From NCBI GenBank assembly GCA_965240365.1, contig OZ251218.1:2418001-2482000 (forward strand): 64,000 nucleotides of DNA, given 5' to 3'. Every line of letters begins with the position of its first letter. Position 1 is the stretch's first letter. Positions 26,190 to 34,212 of the stretch are shown piece by piece. Made by a program: the position numbers and the translations under genes. Under the pieces are notes generated by a model. The model was not told where the DNA came from. It saw nothing but the letters and a program-made list of their open reading frames with translations, and ran no database searches. The stretch is from G965240365 sp965240365. Its GTDB lineage: Bacteria; Pseudomonadota; Gammaproteobacteria; Eutrophobiales; Eutrophobiaceae.

Positions 26190-27032
26190 ATGAATTCAAC
26201 TATTACCGACGGTATTCCATTAGCAAAAGATTATCGAACTCTGCTGTTATCAGAGCCATTCCAGGCTATGGAGGCTTTTTCTAATCGTTTTACTTCAATT
26301 AAGCGAGGTTACCCCGCCGGCTACAAATATAGGTGGGGTATAGATCCCTTGCATCATTGGAGTCGGCAGTGGGAATACCCGTTTGTGTATGAAAAAATTA
26401 AAAGCCTTGTCAGTAAAAATCCTGATTTAGCTGTTCTGGACGCTGGCTCCGGGTTTACTTTTTTTCCTTTTTATCTTGCAGCACAATTTGCTATGGCAAA
26501 AATTTATTGTTGTGATAATGACTATACTCTGGTGAAAGCATTTGATCAGCGCAATCAGATCAATCAGAGCGGGGTGCAGTTTTCTAAGACTGATCTTAAA
26601 TCGCTGGACTATGAATCAAAACATTTTGATTTAATTTACTGCATCTCGGTGCTTGAGCATACCGACAATTATGATCAAGTAGCGCGGGAATTTCACCGAA
26701 CACTTAAGCCTGGTGGCCAACTGATAGTGACATTTGATATTTCGCTGGATGGCGCCCGTGATATCCCGGTAGAAGAAGCCATTACTCTCGTGAAAACGCT
26801 TGAACAATATTTTGATATTAATAGTGCGCGATCAGCAAATATAAGAGCGCAGCTTTCTCAATCCGATATTTTAACAACACTATTGGTAAAAAAAATTGAT
26901 GCAAACTTGCTGCCATGGAAATTTCCCAAGTGGATGTATAAGTTGAAATCGTTACTCGAAAATGGTCATATAGGTATCTGGCCGCCAAACCTGACGATAT
27001 GTTGTCTGTGCTTAAGCAAGAAGTCTGACTAA
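26190..27032 (+). CDS. SAM-dependent methyltransferase
   Basis: A 280-residue class I methyltransferase. VLDAGSGFTFFPFYLA (about residue 86) is the SAM-binding glycine loop, CCDNDYTLVKAF follows strand 2, YCISVLEHTDNYDQVAREF is the post-strand-4 motif, and LKPGGQLIVTFDIS is strand 5. Its place in the glycan block suggests sugar methylation, but the acceptor is unknown. ATG with ribosome site AAAGGAAC. Base composition is AT-rich like the rest of the block. It converges with uxs. Confidence 0.78.
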   Translation: MNSTITDGIPLAKDYRTLLLSEPFQAMEAFSNRFTSIKRGYPAGYKYRWGIDPLHHWSRQWEYPFVYEKIKSLVSKNPDLAVLDAGSGFTFFPFYLAAQFAMAKIYCCDNDYTLVKAFDQRNQINQSGVQFSKTDLKSLDYESKHFDLIYCISVLEHTDNYDQVAREFHRTLKPGGQLIVTFDISLDGARDIPVEEAITLVKTLEQYFDINSARSANIRAQLSQSDILTTLLVKKIDANLLPWKFPKWMYKLKSLLENGHIGIWPPNLTICCLCLSKKSD

Positions 27033-27093
27033 AATATGAATACTGTCAAATTCATGGAAATTATTATTAATAGAATAAATATTTACAGTGGAC

Positions 27094-28035
27094 TCAGGCA
27101 GGCAATGTCAGCCCGGCAAAGTAATCAATCGTCTGCTTAATGCCCTCTTCAAGATTCACCTCGGGCTGCCAGCCGAGCATGGCTTTGGCCTTGCTGATAT
27201 CCGGGCAGCGTTGCTTTGGGTCATCTTCCGGCAGCGCTTCATACCGTATCCCGGAATCGCTGCCGGTTTTTTGAATGATAAACTCGGCGATTTCAAGGAT
27301 GGTATTTTCAACCGGGTTGCCAAGATTGACGGGTTGCCGGATATCCGGGGTATTCATTAGTTTAATCAAGCCTGCCACAAGATCATCGACAAAACATAAT
27401 GACCGGGTCTGGCTGCCATCGCCATAGACCGTCAGGGGCTTGCCCGAAAGCGCCTGCACGATGAAGTTGCTTACCACCCGGCCGTCATTAATCGCCATAT
27501 TGGGGCCGTAGGTATTAAAGATACGGGCGACTCTGATATCAAGCCCGAGTTCGCGTTGATAATCAAAGAACAGGGTTTCCGCGCAGCGCTTGCCTTCGTC
27601 ATAACAGGCGCGTCTGCCCAGGCAGTTTACATTGCCCCGGTAATCTTCCGCCTGCGGGTGCACATCCGGATCGCCATAGATCTCGCTGGTCGAGGCCTGC
27701 AATATGGGGATCTGTAATCGTTTGGCCAGACCAAGCATATTGATGGCGCCCAGCACGCTGGTCTTGGTAGTTTGCACCGGATATTTTTGATAATAGACGG
27801 GGCTGGCCGGGCAGGCAAGGTTATAAATCTGGTCAACCTCGATATAAAGCGGGAAGGTGATGTCATGGCGGATGATCTCAAAGTAAGGCTCGGTCATAAG
27901 CGCCAGGATATTATCCTTTGAACCCGTGTAAAAATTATCGAGGCAGAGCACTTCATTGCCCTCGGAGAGCAGCCGCCGACAGAGATGCGAACCCAGAAAA
28001 CCCGCGCCGCCCGTGATCAGAATTCTTTTTTTCAT
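27094..28035 (-). CDS. uxs: UDP-glucuronate decarboxylase (UDP-xylose synthase)
   Basis: Converts UDP-glucuronate to UDP-xylose, a sugar donor. The 313-residue SDR shows the NAD loop GGAGFLGSHLC at residues 8-18, FYTGSKDNI, the UXS-specific NLACPASPVYYQ, STSEIYGDP and YDEGKRCAE with the catalytic Tyr-Lys pair, then RIFNTYGPNM and the Arg-rich end of the family. I place the start at the ATG at 28035 because the longer frame to 28116 runs into MITE-A copy 2. That MITE lies only 20 bp upstream, so it must form or have replaced the promoter. GC-rich like the core genes, unlike the preceding glycan genes. Confidence 0.9.
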   Translation of the reverse strand: MKKRILITGGAGFLGSHLCRRLLSEGNEVLCLDNFYTGSKDNILALMTEPYFEIIRHDITFPLYIEVDQIYNLACPASPVYYQKYPVQTTKTSVLGAINMLGLAKRLQIPILQASTSEIYGDPDVHPQAEDYRGNVNCLGRRACYDEGKRCAETLFFDYQRELGLDIRVARIFNTYGPNMAINDGRVVSNFIVQALSGKPLTVYGDGSQTRSLCFVDDLVAGLIKLMNTPDIRQPVNLGNPVENTILEIAEFIIQKTGSDSGIRYEALPEDDPKQRCPDISKAKAMLGWQPEVNLEEGIKQTIDYFAGLTLPA

Positions 28036-28055
28036 TTGTTTGTCATTGAGTGTGA

Positions 28056-28212
28056 TTAAGGAAACTCTGATTGAATCAGAGTTTCCTGCGTTACAGGGAC
28101 GTACCGCCAAAATCAATGATACAAGTCATTGATTTTGAAGCAAGGTGAAAATCGCATTTTTACCTTGCGTGCTCTGAGAAATCCAGGATGGATTTATTCA
28201 GAGCTTCCTTAA
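28056..28212. mobile_element. MITE-A copy 2 (TTAA-ended, 157 bp)
   Basis: Simplest copy of the family. TTAAGGAAACTCTGATT starts it, and ATTCAGAGCTTCCTTAA ends it as the inverted counterpart. The left end itself forms a hairpin (AGGAAACTCTGATT/AATCAGAGTTTCCT). Inner hairpins are AATCAATGA/TCATTGATT and AAAATCGCATTTT. It lacks the 19-bp palindrome carried by copies 1 and 3, so it shows the unoccupied sites. Located between suhB and uxs. Confidence 0.85.
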
Positions 28213-28270
28213 GGGAAACTTTGATTAAGTAATATCATGCCGACCAGGATGCGCAACAAGCATGACCGGG

Positions 28271-29044
28271 TCAGCCGTTCAGTTTTTTAAGCATGGCCCG
28301 CACAATCCGGGGGTTGGCAGAAATGATATTCCCGTTATACAGATAGTCCGTTGCGCCTGACAGCTCGCTGTTTATGCCGCCGGCCTCCTGCACTAAAAGC
28401 GCCCCGGCGGCCACATCCCAGGGTTTCAGGTCGTATTCCCAGAAACCATCCAGGCGGCCCGAGGCCACGTAGGCCAGATCAAGCGAGGCGGCCCCGGCCC
28501 GTCTGATGCCCGCCACCAGGGGATAGAGGATTCTAAGGGTTTCAATAAACTTATCCAGCGCTTTCCCTTCGCCAAAGGGGAAGCCTGTGGCCAGCAAGGC
28601 CCCGGTCAGGTCTCTGCGCGCGCTCACCCGGATTTTTTTATTGTTGAGTTGCGCGCCCTTGCCCCTTGAGGCGGTAAACATTTCCTGCTTCAAGGGATCA
28701 TAGATGACGGCCTGATCGAGACGTTCCTTGTGTTGCAGCGCTATGGAAACGGCAAAATGCGGGAAGCCGTGTAAAAAATTAGTGGTGCCGTCCAGCGGGT
28801 CTATGATCCAGAGAAATTCATGCTTGCCCGACCTGCCGGACTCCTCGGCCAGAAAGGCATGTTCGGGATATGATTTTTTTATGGTTTCGACGATGATGGC
28901 TTCCGCATTTTTATCGACCTCGCTGACGAAGTCATTTTTTCCTTTTATATCGACGGGAATTACATCGGCGCGATCTATTTCGCGTACAATATAGTCACCG
29001 GCGGCCTTTGCCGCGCGAACGCCGATATTGAGCAGGGGGTGCAT
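28271..29044 (-). CDS. suhB: Inositol-1-monophosphatase family protein SuhB
   Basis: A 257-residue Mg-dependent phosphatase. Metal ligands are visible as LAEESG, IDPLDGTTNFLHGFP and WDVAAG. Known roles of SuhB are inositol phosphatase activity and a structural part in rRNA antitermination complexes. The ATG at 29044 has GGAGG five bases upstream, so I prefer it to the frame start at 29065. It is divergent from trmJ, the usual gammaproteobacterial arrangement, which supports suhB rather than another IMPase. Confidence 0.92.
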   Translation of the reverse strand: MHPLLNIGVRAAKAAGDYIVREIDRADVIPVDIKGKNDFVSEVDKNAEAIIVETIKKSYPEHAFLAEESGRSGKHEFLWIIDPLDGTTNFLHGFPHFAVSIALQHKERLDQAVIYDPLKQEMFTASRGKGAQLNNKKIRVSARRDLTGALLATGFPFGEGKALDKFIETLRILYPLVAGIRRAGAASLDLAYVASGRLDGFWEYDLKPWDVAAGALLVQEAGGINSELSGATDYLYNGNIISANPRIVRAMLKKLNG

Positions 29045-29134
29045 ATTTTCCTCCAGGCAGGACAAGAATGAAAAGACGGAGTTTACGTTGTTGGCAATGA
29101 TGAGTGAAGTTATTTATACAAAACTGAATATCCA

Positions 29135-29876
29135 ATGTTGACGATTCCGAGCATGGTAAAAATTGTGCTGGTGGAGACCACCCATCCGGGCAATATCGGC
29201 GCCGCGGCGCGGGCCATGAAGACCATGGGCCCAATAAAATTCGCACGATAAACTGCGGCTGGTGAACCCGAAGCGGTTTCCGGCGGCCGAGGCCACGGCC
29301 CGCGCGGCCGGGGCTGACGATATACTCTCAAACGCGGTTTTGTATGTCAGTCTGGCCGATGCCGTGGCCGACTGCGATCTGGTCATGGCCACGACCGCCC
29401 GTAGCAGAAACCTGGCCTGGCCGTTATTTTCGCCGCGCGCCGGCGCCGAAAAGCTCTGCCGCGGGCATTATTCCTCCGGCGCTATCGTATTTGGCCGGGA
29501 AAGCTCGGGCCTGAGCAATGCGGAACTGGAAACCTGCAACGCGCTCATACAAATCCCCACCAGCGGGGATTATAACTCCCTGAATCTGGCGGCCACGGTT
29601 CAGTTGATATGCTATGAAATTTTCGTATTGTCGCAGGAACAGGGCGCTGACAGCCAGACTGCGGGATCAAAAGAGACGAATTACGTCAGCCAGGAAAAAA
29701 TGCGGCAATTTTATACCCACCTTGAACAAGCCATGCTGGCGACCGGTTTTCTGGACGCTCAAAGGCCGGGGCGCCTGCTGCACAGGATGCGCGCATTGTT
29801 TAACCGGGCGCAACTGGACGAGAGTGAATGGAAAATACTGTGCGGATTTCTGGCCAGTGTTCAGAAAAATAATTAA
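29135..29876 (+). pseudogene. trmJ: tRNA (Cm32/Um32) 2'-O-methyltransferase TrmJ, disrupted near the start
   Basis: TrmJ is a SPOUT methyltransferase acting on tRNA position 32. The first 38 codons (29135-29248) read IVLVETTHPGNIGAAARAM and KTMG, exactly the family N-terminus, then hit TAA at 29249. The rest (LRLVNPKRFP, ATARAAGADD, then FGRESSGLSN and SGDYNSLNLAAT) continues in the frame one base later up to 29876. Comparison with the expected MGLDKLRLV suggests 13 extra bases around 29231-29243, too long to be a typical sequencing slip. A GTG at 29262 could give a 204-residue protein lacking the first strand and helix of the fold, probably inactive. Confidence 0.8.
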
Positions 29877-30430
29877 GCGGGCGGCCGATGGACAAACAGA
29901 TATTTGAACAGAAAAGCAGGCAGTCAAGAACTCGTCATTCCAGCGAAAGCCGGAATCCAGGAAGGCGATGCCGGGATGTTGGATAGTCCTCGGCTTTCAC
30001 TGAACCGGAATGCCGTTCCTGATGGTCATTCCCGCCTGGCGGGAATGTATGGTTAAAACCACTGGATTCCTCGGCGGCCTGTTCCTGACGCCGCTCTACC
30101 ACCTGCATCCATGCAGGCGAGCTTTCGCTGGAATGACGACGGAGGTTTTGCCTGCCCACGTTGTCATTCCAGCAAAAGCTCGAATCCAGGGAAGGGATGC
30201 CAGGATGTTGGATAACCTTCGGTTTTCATTGGACTGGAATGCTGTCTCTGATGGTCATTCCCGCCTGACGGGAATGTATGGTTAAAACCACTGGATTCCT
30301 CGGCGGCCTGTTCCTGACGCCGCTCTACCACCTGCATCCATGCAGGCGAGCTTTCGCTGGAATGACGATGTGGCCGGAATGACGAAAAGAGCGGGGCAAG
30401 GGGCTGGATAATTTCCCGTGGCCGCATTCC
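29877..30430. repeat. Hairpin repeats between trmJ and purM
   Basis: No gene. Two composite elements in direct order (about 29934-30137 and 30163-30365) share GGAATCCAGG-AGG-GATGCC, ATGTTGGATA, TTTTCA/CTTTCA and the CATTCCCGCC hairpin. Both carry the 49-bp module inside the second hairpin (30071-30119 and 30300-30348), with the internal stem CCTGCAT/ATGCAGG. Confidence 0.85.
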
Positions 30431-31471
30431 CTAATATACAAGGCCCGGCCCGGCTGTATCCCGGCGGGTGATTTCCCCGATTACCCAGGGGCTTTCTCCG
30501 GCATCGGTCAGTCGGGCGAGCGCCGTATCCAGCCGGCATTGTTCCAGGCACAATACCAGGCCGGCGCCACAGTTGAAGGTTTTCAACATCTCATGCCGAT
30601 CCACATTGCCGCTTTGTTGCAGCCATTTGAATATCGCCGGCATCTCCCAGCTTTGAATATCGATCCGGGCGCACAGGTGTTCGGGAATGACGCGCGGTAT
30701 ATTCTCGATCAGGCCGCCGCCCGTAATATGCGCGATGGCCTTGATCGGCGTCTCTTCCAGCAGGGAAAGAATGGTCTTGACGTAAATCCGGGTCGGCTCA
30801 ATAAGATGATCCAGCAAGGGCCGGTCATCCAGCTTCCAGGATAAATCCTGGCCGCTATCGGCAATAATTTTCCGTATCAGGGAATAGCCGTTCGCATGGC
30901 AGCCGCTGGAAGGCAGGGCGATCAACACATCGTGCTCCCGCGCGCGCGCGCCGCTGATGATGGCATCCTTTTCAACCACGCCCACGCAAAAACCGGCAAG
31001 GTCATAGTCGCCGCTTTGATACAGGCCGGGCATTTCGGCCGTCTCACCGCCAATCAGGCTGCAACCGGCGCTGGCGCAGCCTGCCGCCATGCCCCTGATC
31101 ACGGTTTCCGCCGTATCCACATCCAGGCTGGAACAGGCAAAATAATCCAGGAAAAACAGCGGCGCCGCGCCCTGCACAATCAGGTCATTCACACACATGG
31201 CCACCAGGTCAATGCCGATTGAATCGTGCCGCCCGGACTCGATAGCCAGCTTGAGTTTGGTGCCCACCCCGTCTGCCCCGGCAACCAGAACCGGTTGCCT
31301 GTAATTAAGCGCGGCCATATCGAACAGGGCGCCAAAGCCGCCCAGGCCGCCCAAAACGCCCGGTCTGTAGGTGGTTTTTACGGTTTCCTTCAAGCGCTCC
31401 ACCAGCGCGTTGCCCCGCCGAATATCAACGCCGGCATCCTTATAGCTCAATTTTTTATCGGCTGAATTCAC
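30431..31471 (-). CDS. purM: Phosphoribosylformylglycinamidine cyclo-ligase
   Basis: AIR synthetase, fifth step of purine synthesis: closes the imidazole ring of FGAM using ATP. The 346-residue protein starts LSYKDAGVDI, shows the ATP-binding GADGVGTKLKLA near residue 65, GGETAEMPG near 140 and SSGCHANGYSLIRK near 191. GTG start at 31471 chosen because it gives the usual N-terminal length. Divergent from the DUF2066 gene with 74 bp between the starts, the standard gammaproteobacterial order with hda. purN, often next to it, is absent here; a repeat block follows instead. Confidence 0.96.
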   Translation of the reverse strand: MNSADKKLSYKDAGVDIRRGNALVERLKETVKTTYRPGVLGGLGGFGALFDMAALNYRQPVLVAGADGVGTKLKLAIESGRHDSIGIDLVAMCVNDLIVQGAAPLFFLDYFACSSLDVDTAETVIRGMAAGCASAGCSLIGGETAEMPGLYQSGDYDLAGFCVGVVEKDAIISGARAREHDVLIALPSSGCHANGYSLIRKIIADSGQDLSWKLDDRPLLDHLIEPTRIYVKTILSLLEETPIKAIAHITGGGLIENIPRVIPEHLCARIDIQSWEMPAIFKWLQQSGNVDRHEMLKTFNCGAGLVLCLEQCRLDTALARLTDAGESPWVIGEITRRDTAGPGLVY

Positions 31472-31545
31472 CGGCGCATAGTAGCGGTGTCGCCCGCTTC
31501 CCGCAATCCTTGACTTATAGCGAACTCTTGCATAGCGTGCACGCC

Positions 31546-32613
31546 ATGAATCTCAAATATCCCATCCGGCCCCTGTTTTGGGCCTTGCTGTCCGCTTGTT
31601 TGCTGGCCACGGGCCGGCCCGCGCTGGCGCTGGAGGCGGCGGGCCTGTATCAGGGCATGGCGCCGGTTGAGAGTCAGGCGGCGGCAGTCCGGCCACGGGC
31701 CATACGCGCCGCCTTTATCGAGGCGCTGGTAAAACTGACCGGGGACAGGAATATCGCGCAACATGAAGGTATCGCGGCCCTGGCCGGGCAAGCCGGGCGT
31801 TATGTGCAGCAATTCCGTTATCAACAAACCGGCGCCGGCGAGGCGGACAGCGCGCCGCCGTTGGCGCTTTGGGTCAAATTTGATGAGAATGCGGTCAATC
31901 AGGCCCTGCAGGATTACGGTTTGTCCGTCTGGCCCAAAGAGCGGCCGGCCATACTCGCCTGGCTGGCCCTGGAAGAAAACGGCGCGCGCCGCATCGTTGA
32001 ATTTGAAGATGAAAGCGGATTTCTGGGCCTGCTGGAGCAGTATGCTTCCCGGCGGGGGCTGCCGCTCTTGTTTCCGCTGTTTGATCTGGAAGACGCGGCC
32101 GCTCTGGCCGTCAGTGATATTTGGGCCGGCTTCAAGGCACCGATCATGGCCGCCTCCGGGCGCTACCGGCCCGATATTGTATTGACCGGCCGGCTGCTGC
32201 AAGCCTCGCCGGATCGCTGGGAAATCAAATGGAACGCCTGGTTTGATGACGAAAGGCTAAGCTGGAATAACCGGGCCGCCCGCGCGGAGACCGTGCTGGA
32301 GGCGGGCGTGAATGAGCTTGCCGATCGGCTCGCGGCGCGTTATGTCAACCGGGGTTCGGCCGCGGTCGAGCGCATCCGGTTCTCGGTGCGGGATGTGGAC
32401 TCGATTGATGACTACGCCAGGACGCTCGCCCATCTTGAGGCCCTGCAATCGGTCGTGTCGGTCGAGATAAAACGAGTCAGGCGGAATGAACTGGTGCTTG
32501 AATTGAACGCGCGCGGCGGGCGGGCCGCTCTTGAACAGGCGCTCGATCTCAGCGGCACGCTGGAGGCCATTAAGGTCGGCGGGCCGGCCGATTACCGTTT
32601 ATTGGCACGATGA
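31546..32613 (+). CDS. DUF2066 exported protein
   Basis: A 355-residue protein with a signal peptide (basic start MNLKYPIRP, hydrophobic core, cleavage near ALA at residue 28). The mature part matches the DUF2066 family by layout: Q-AVRPRAIRAAFIEALVKLTG near the front, then a central alpha/beta region and a second half with RIRFSVRDVDSIDDYARTL. The function is unknown; it should be periplasmic. It is conserved next to purM and hda in gammaproteobacteria. Its TGA overlaps the hda ATG (ATGA), so the two are co-translated. Start at the ATG at 31546 because it begins the signal peptide. Confidence 0.82.
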   Translation: MNLKYPIRPLFWALLSACLLATGRPALALEAAGLYQGMAPVESQAAAVRPRAIRAAFIEALVKLTGDRNIAQHEGIAALAGQAGRYVQQFRYQQTGAGEADSAPPLALWVKFDENAVNQALQDYGLSVWPKERPAILAWLALEENGARRIVEFEDESGFLGLLEQYASRRGLPLLFPLFDLEDAAALAVSDIWAGFKAPIMAASGRYRPDIVLTGRLLQASPDRWEIKWNAWFDDERLSWNNRAARAETVLEAGVNELADRLAARYVNRGSAAVERIRFSVRDVDSIDDYARTLAHLEALQSVVSVEIKRVRRNELVLELNARGGRAALEQALDLSGTLEAIKVGGPADYRLLAR

Positions 32614-33362
32614 GCGGCCCGCTGCCAGAGGCCGCGTGCCCGCAGATCCCGTTTGATTTCGGCCAGCGGGAAAACCCTGATCTGGCCTCCTTTTTCCCCG
32701 GCCGGAATCGCGCCCTGCTGGCATTAATAGATATCATTGCCAAAAACAGCGCGAGCCATACCGTCTATCTGTGGGGCGGCAGGGCGTCCGGCAAGACCCA
32801 TCTGTTGCAGGCCGCCTGCCATGAGAGCGCCCGGCACGGGTTGCAGGCCGCGTATATCCCGCTGCAACAACAGCCGCAAATCAGCGCCGCTATCCTGCAT
32901 GACCTCGGCGAGATTGATCTGGTTTGTGTCGATGATATTCATTTAATCAGCGGCAAACCGGAGTGGCAGCAGGGTCTGGTCTGGCTTTATGACGAACTGC
33001 GCGAGCGGCAACATTCGCTGCTCTTGAGCGGGCCGGCCGCGCCCGCTCAAATTGCGCTGGAAACGGAAGCCCTTAAATCAAGGCTGGATTCGGATCAGGT
33101 CTTTCAGATCAAGCCGCCCGATGACGAATTAAAAGGCCGGATACTGAGGCAGTGGGCGACAGGACGCGCATGTGAGTTCGATGCCGAGGTGCTGGAGTAT
33201 GTGATCTGCCGGGTTAACAGGGATCTGTCCTGCCTGTTCGCGCTGCTGGATAAAATAGACCGCGCCGCGCTTACGGAAAAACGCAGGATAACCATCCCCT
33301 TTGTCAGGAAGATGATTGAATCACATGATGGTCATTCCCGCATGGACGGGAATGTATTGTAA
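32610..33362 (+). CDS. hda: DnaA regulatory inactivator Hda
   Basis: With the DNA sliding clamp it stimulates ATP hydrolysis on DnaA and so prevents re-initiation of replication. The 250-residue AAA+ protein has an N-terminal clamp-binding-like QIPFDFG, Walker A GGRASGKTH near residue 57, Walker B LVCVDDIHL near 108, and sensor residues in LKSRLDSD. The last 11 codons, DGHSRMDGNVL plus the TAA, are not native: they are read from a hairpin repeat (CATTCCCGCATGGACGGGAATG) that begins at about 33330. The normal end of the family is near IPFVRKMIE. AAA+ core is intact, so activity is likely kept. Confidence 0.9.
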   Translation: MSGPLPEAACPQIPFDFGQRENPDLASFFPGRNRALLALIDIIAKNSASHTVYLWGGRASGKTHLLQAACHESARHGLQAAYIPLQQQPQISAAILHDLGEIDLVCVDDIHLISGKPEWQQGLVWLYDELRERQHSLLLSGPAAPAQIALETEALKSRLDSDQVFQIKPPDDELKGRILRQWATGRACEFDAEVLEYVICRVNRDLSCLFALLDKIDRAALTEKRRITIPFVRKMIESHDGHSRMDGNVL

Positions 33363-33573
33363 AAACCACTGGATTCCGGTTTTCGCCTGCCCGCGGCAGG
33401 CAGGCCGGAATGACGGCAAAGCAGGCAGTCAAGAACCCGTCATTCCAGCGAAAGCTGGAATCCAGGAAGGGGATGCCGGGATGTTGGATAGTTCCCGGCT
33501 TTCACTGGTCTGAAAAGCCCCTCCTGATGGTCATTCGGGCCTGCCTATAGCAGGCAGGCCCGAATGCGTTAAC
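33330..33573. repeat. Hairpin repeats overlapping the end of hda
   Basis: Composite element whose first hairpin overlaps the hda tail. The second hairpin contains a 19-bp palindrome (CCTGCCCGCGGCAGGCAGG, 33386-33404). A further hairpin follows at 33438-33463. At 33540-33558 the palindrome CCTGCCTATAGCAGGCAGG interrupts a CATTCGGG/CCCGAATG stem just before the wrbA stop. Confidence 0.85.
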
Positions 33574-34164
33574 TTATTTTATTTTTACCGCGATCCCCGC
33601 CAAGCGCTTTCCGAGCGCCAGGCATAATTCCCTTTCATTGGCGCTGACGGGCAACTCGCCTTTTTCGCCGGCGACATGGCTGGCGCCATAGGGTGTGCCG
33701 CCGCCGCTGTGGGCAAACAGGCCGGGTTCCGAGTAAGGCAGGCCCGCGAGCAACATGCCGTGGTGCAATAGCGGCAGCATCATGGAAGTCAGCGTCGTTT
33801 CCTGGCCGCCGTGCAGGCTGGCGCCGGAGGTGAACACGGCCGCCGGTTTCCCGGCCAGACCGCCGGATACCCAGATATCCGCGGTCGAATCGATAAAGTA
33901 TTTTAACGGCGCGGCCATATTACCGAAGCGGGTCGGGCTGCCGAGCGCCAGGCCGTCGCATTGCAGCAGTTCGGCCTTGGTCACATACGGCGGCCCCGCC
34001 GCCGGGATCGCCGCCTCGCCGCGTTCTGTGGTTGCGGAAACGGCCGCGACCGTGCGGATCAGGGCCTCGCACTGCTTGACGGATTCGATACCGCGGCCGA
34101 TATAGCGCGCGAGCTCCGCCACACTGCCGTTTCGGCTGTAGTATAAAACCAGGATGCGGGTCAT
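33574..34164 (-). CDS. wrbA: NAD(P)H:quinone oxidoreductase WrbA-type flavodoxin
   Basis: A 196-residue FMN protein that reduces quinones by two electrons. The flavodoxin phosphate loop is YYSRNGSVAELARYI near residue 8. The family-specific GSPTRFGNMAAPLKYFID occurs near 76, and the GGQETTLTSMMLPLLHHGM segment of WrbA near 118. Length is normal. It is alone between two repeat blocks and the PilZ-like gene, 48 bp apart on the same strand. Family call is firm; the WrbA name is by resemblance. Confidence 0.9.
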   Translation of the reverse strand: MTRILVLYYSRNGSVAELARYIGRGIESVKQCEALIRTVAAVSATTERGEAAIPAAGPPYVTKAELLQCDGLALGSPTRFGNMAAPLKYFIDSTADIWVSGGLAGKPAAVFTSGASLHGGQETTLTSMMLPLLHHGMLLAGLPYSEPGLFAHSGGGTPYGASHVAGEKGELPVSANERELCLALGKRLAGIAVKIK

Positions 34165-34212
34165 GCGCCTAGCATTTTTTGTCAGGTATGAGAAAAATCC
34201 GCCTGGGGCGGC

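Noticed and set aside
29262..29876. Intact shorter TrmJ from the GTG at 29262
   Set aside because: The missing 38 residues form the first strand and helix of the SPOUT fold and are still recognisable upstream in another frame, so a broken gene is the better reading.
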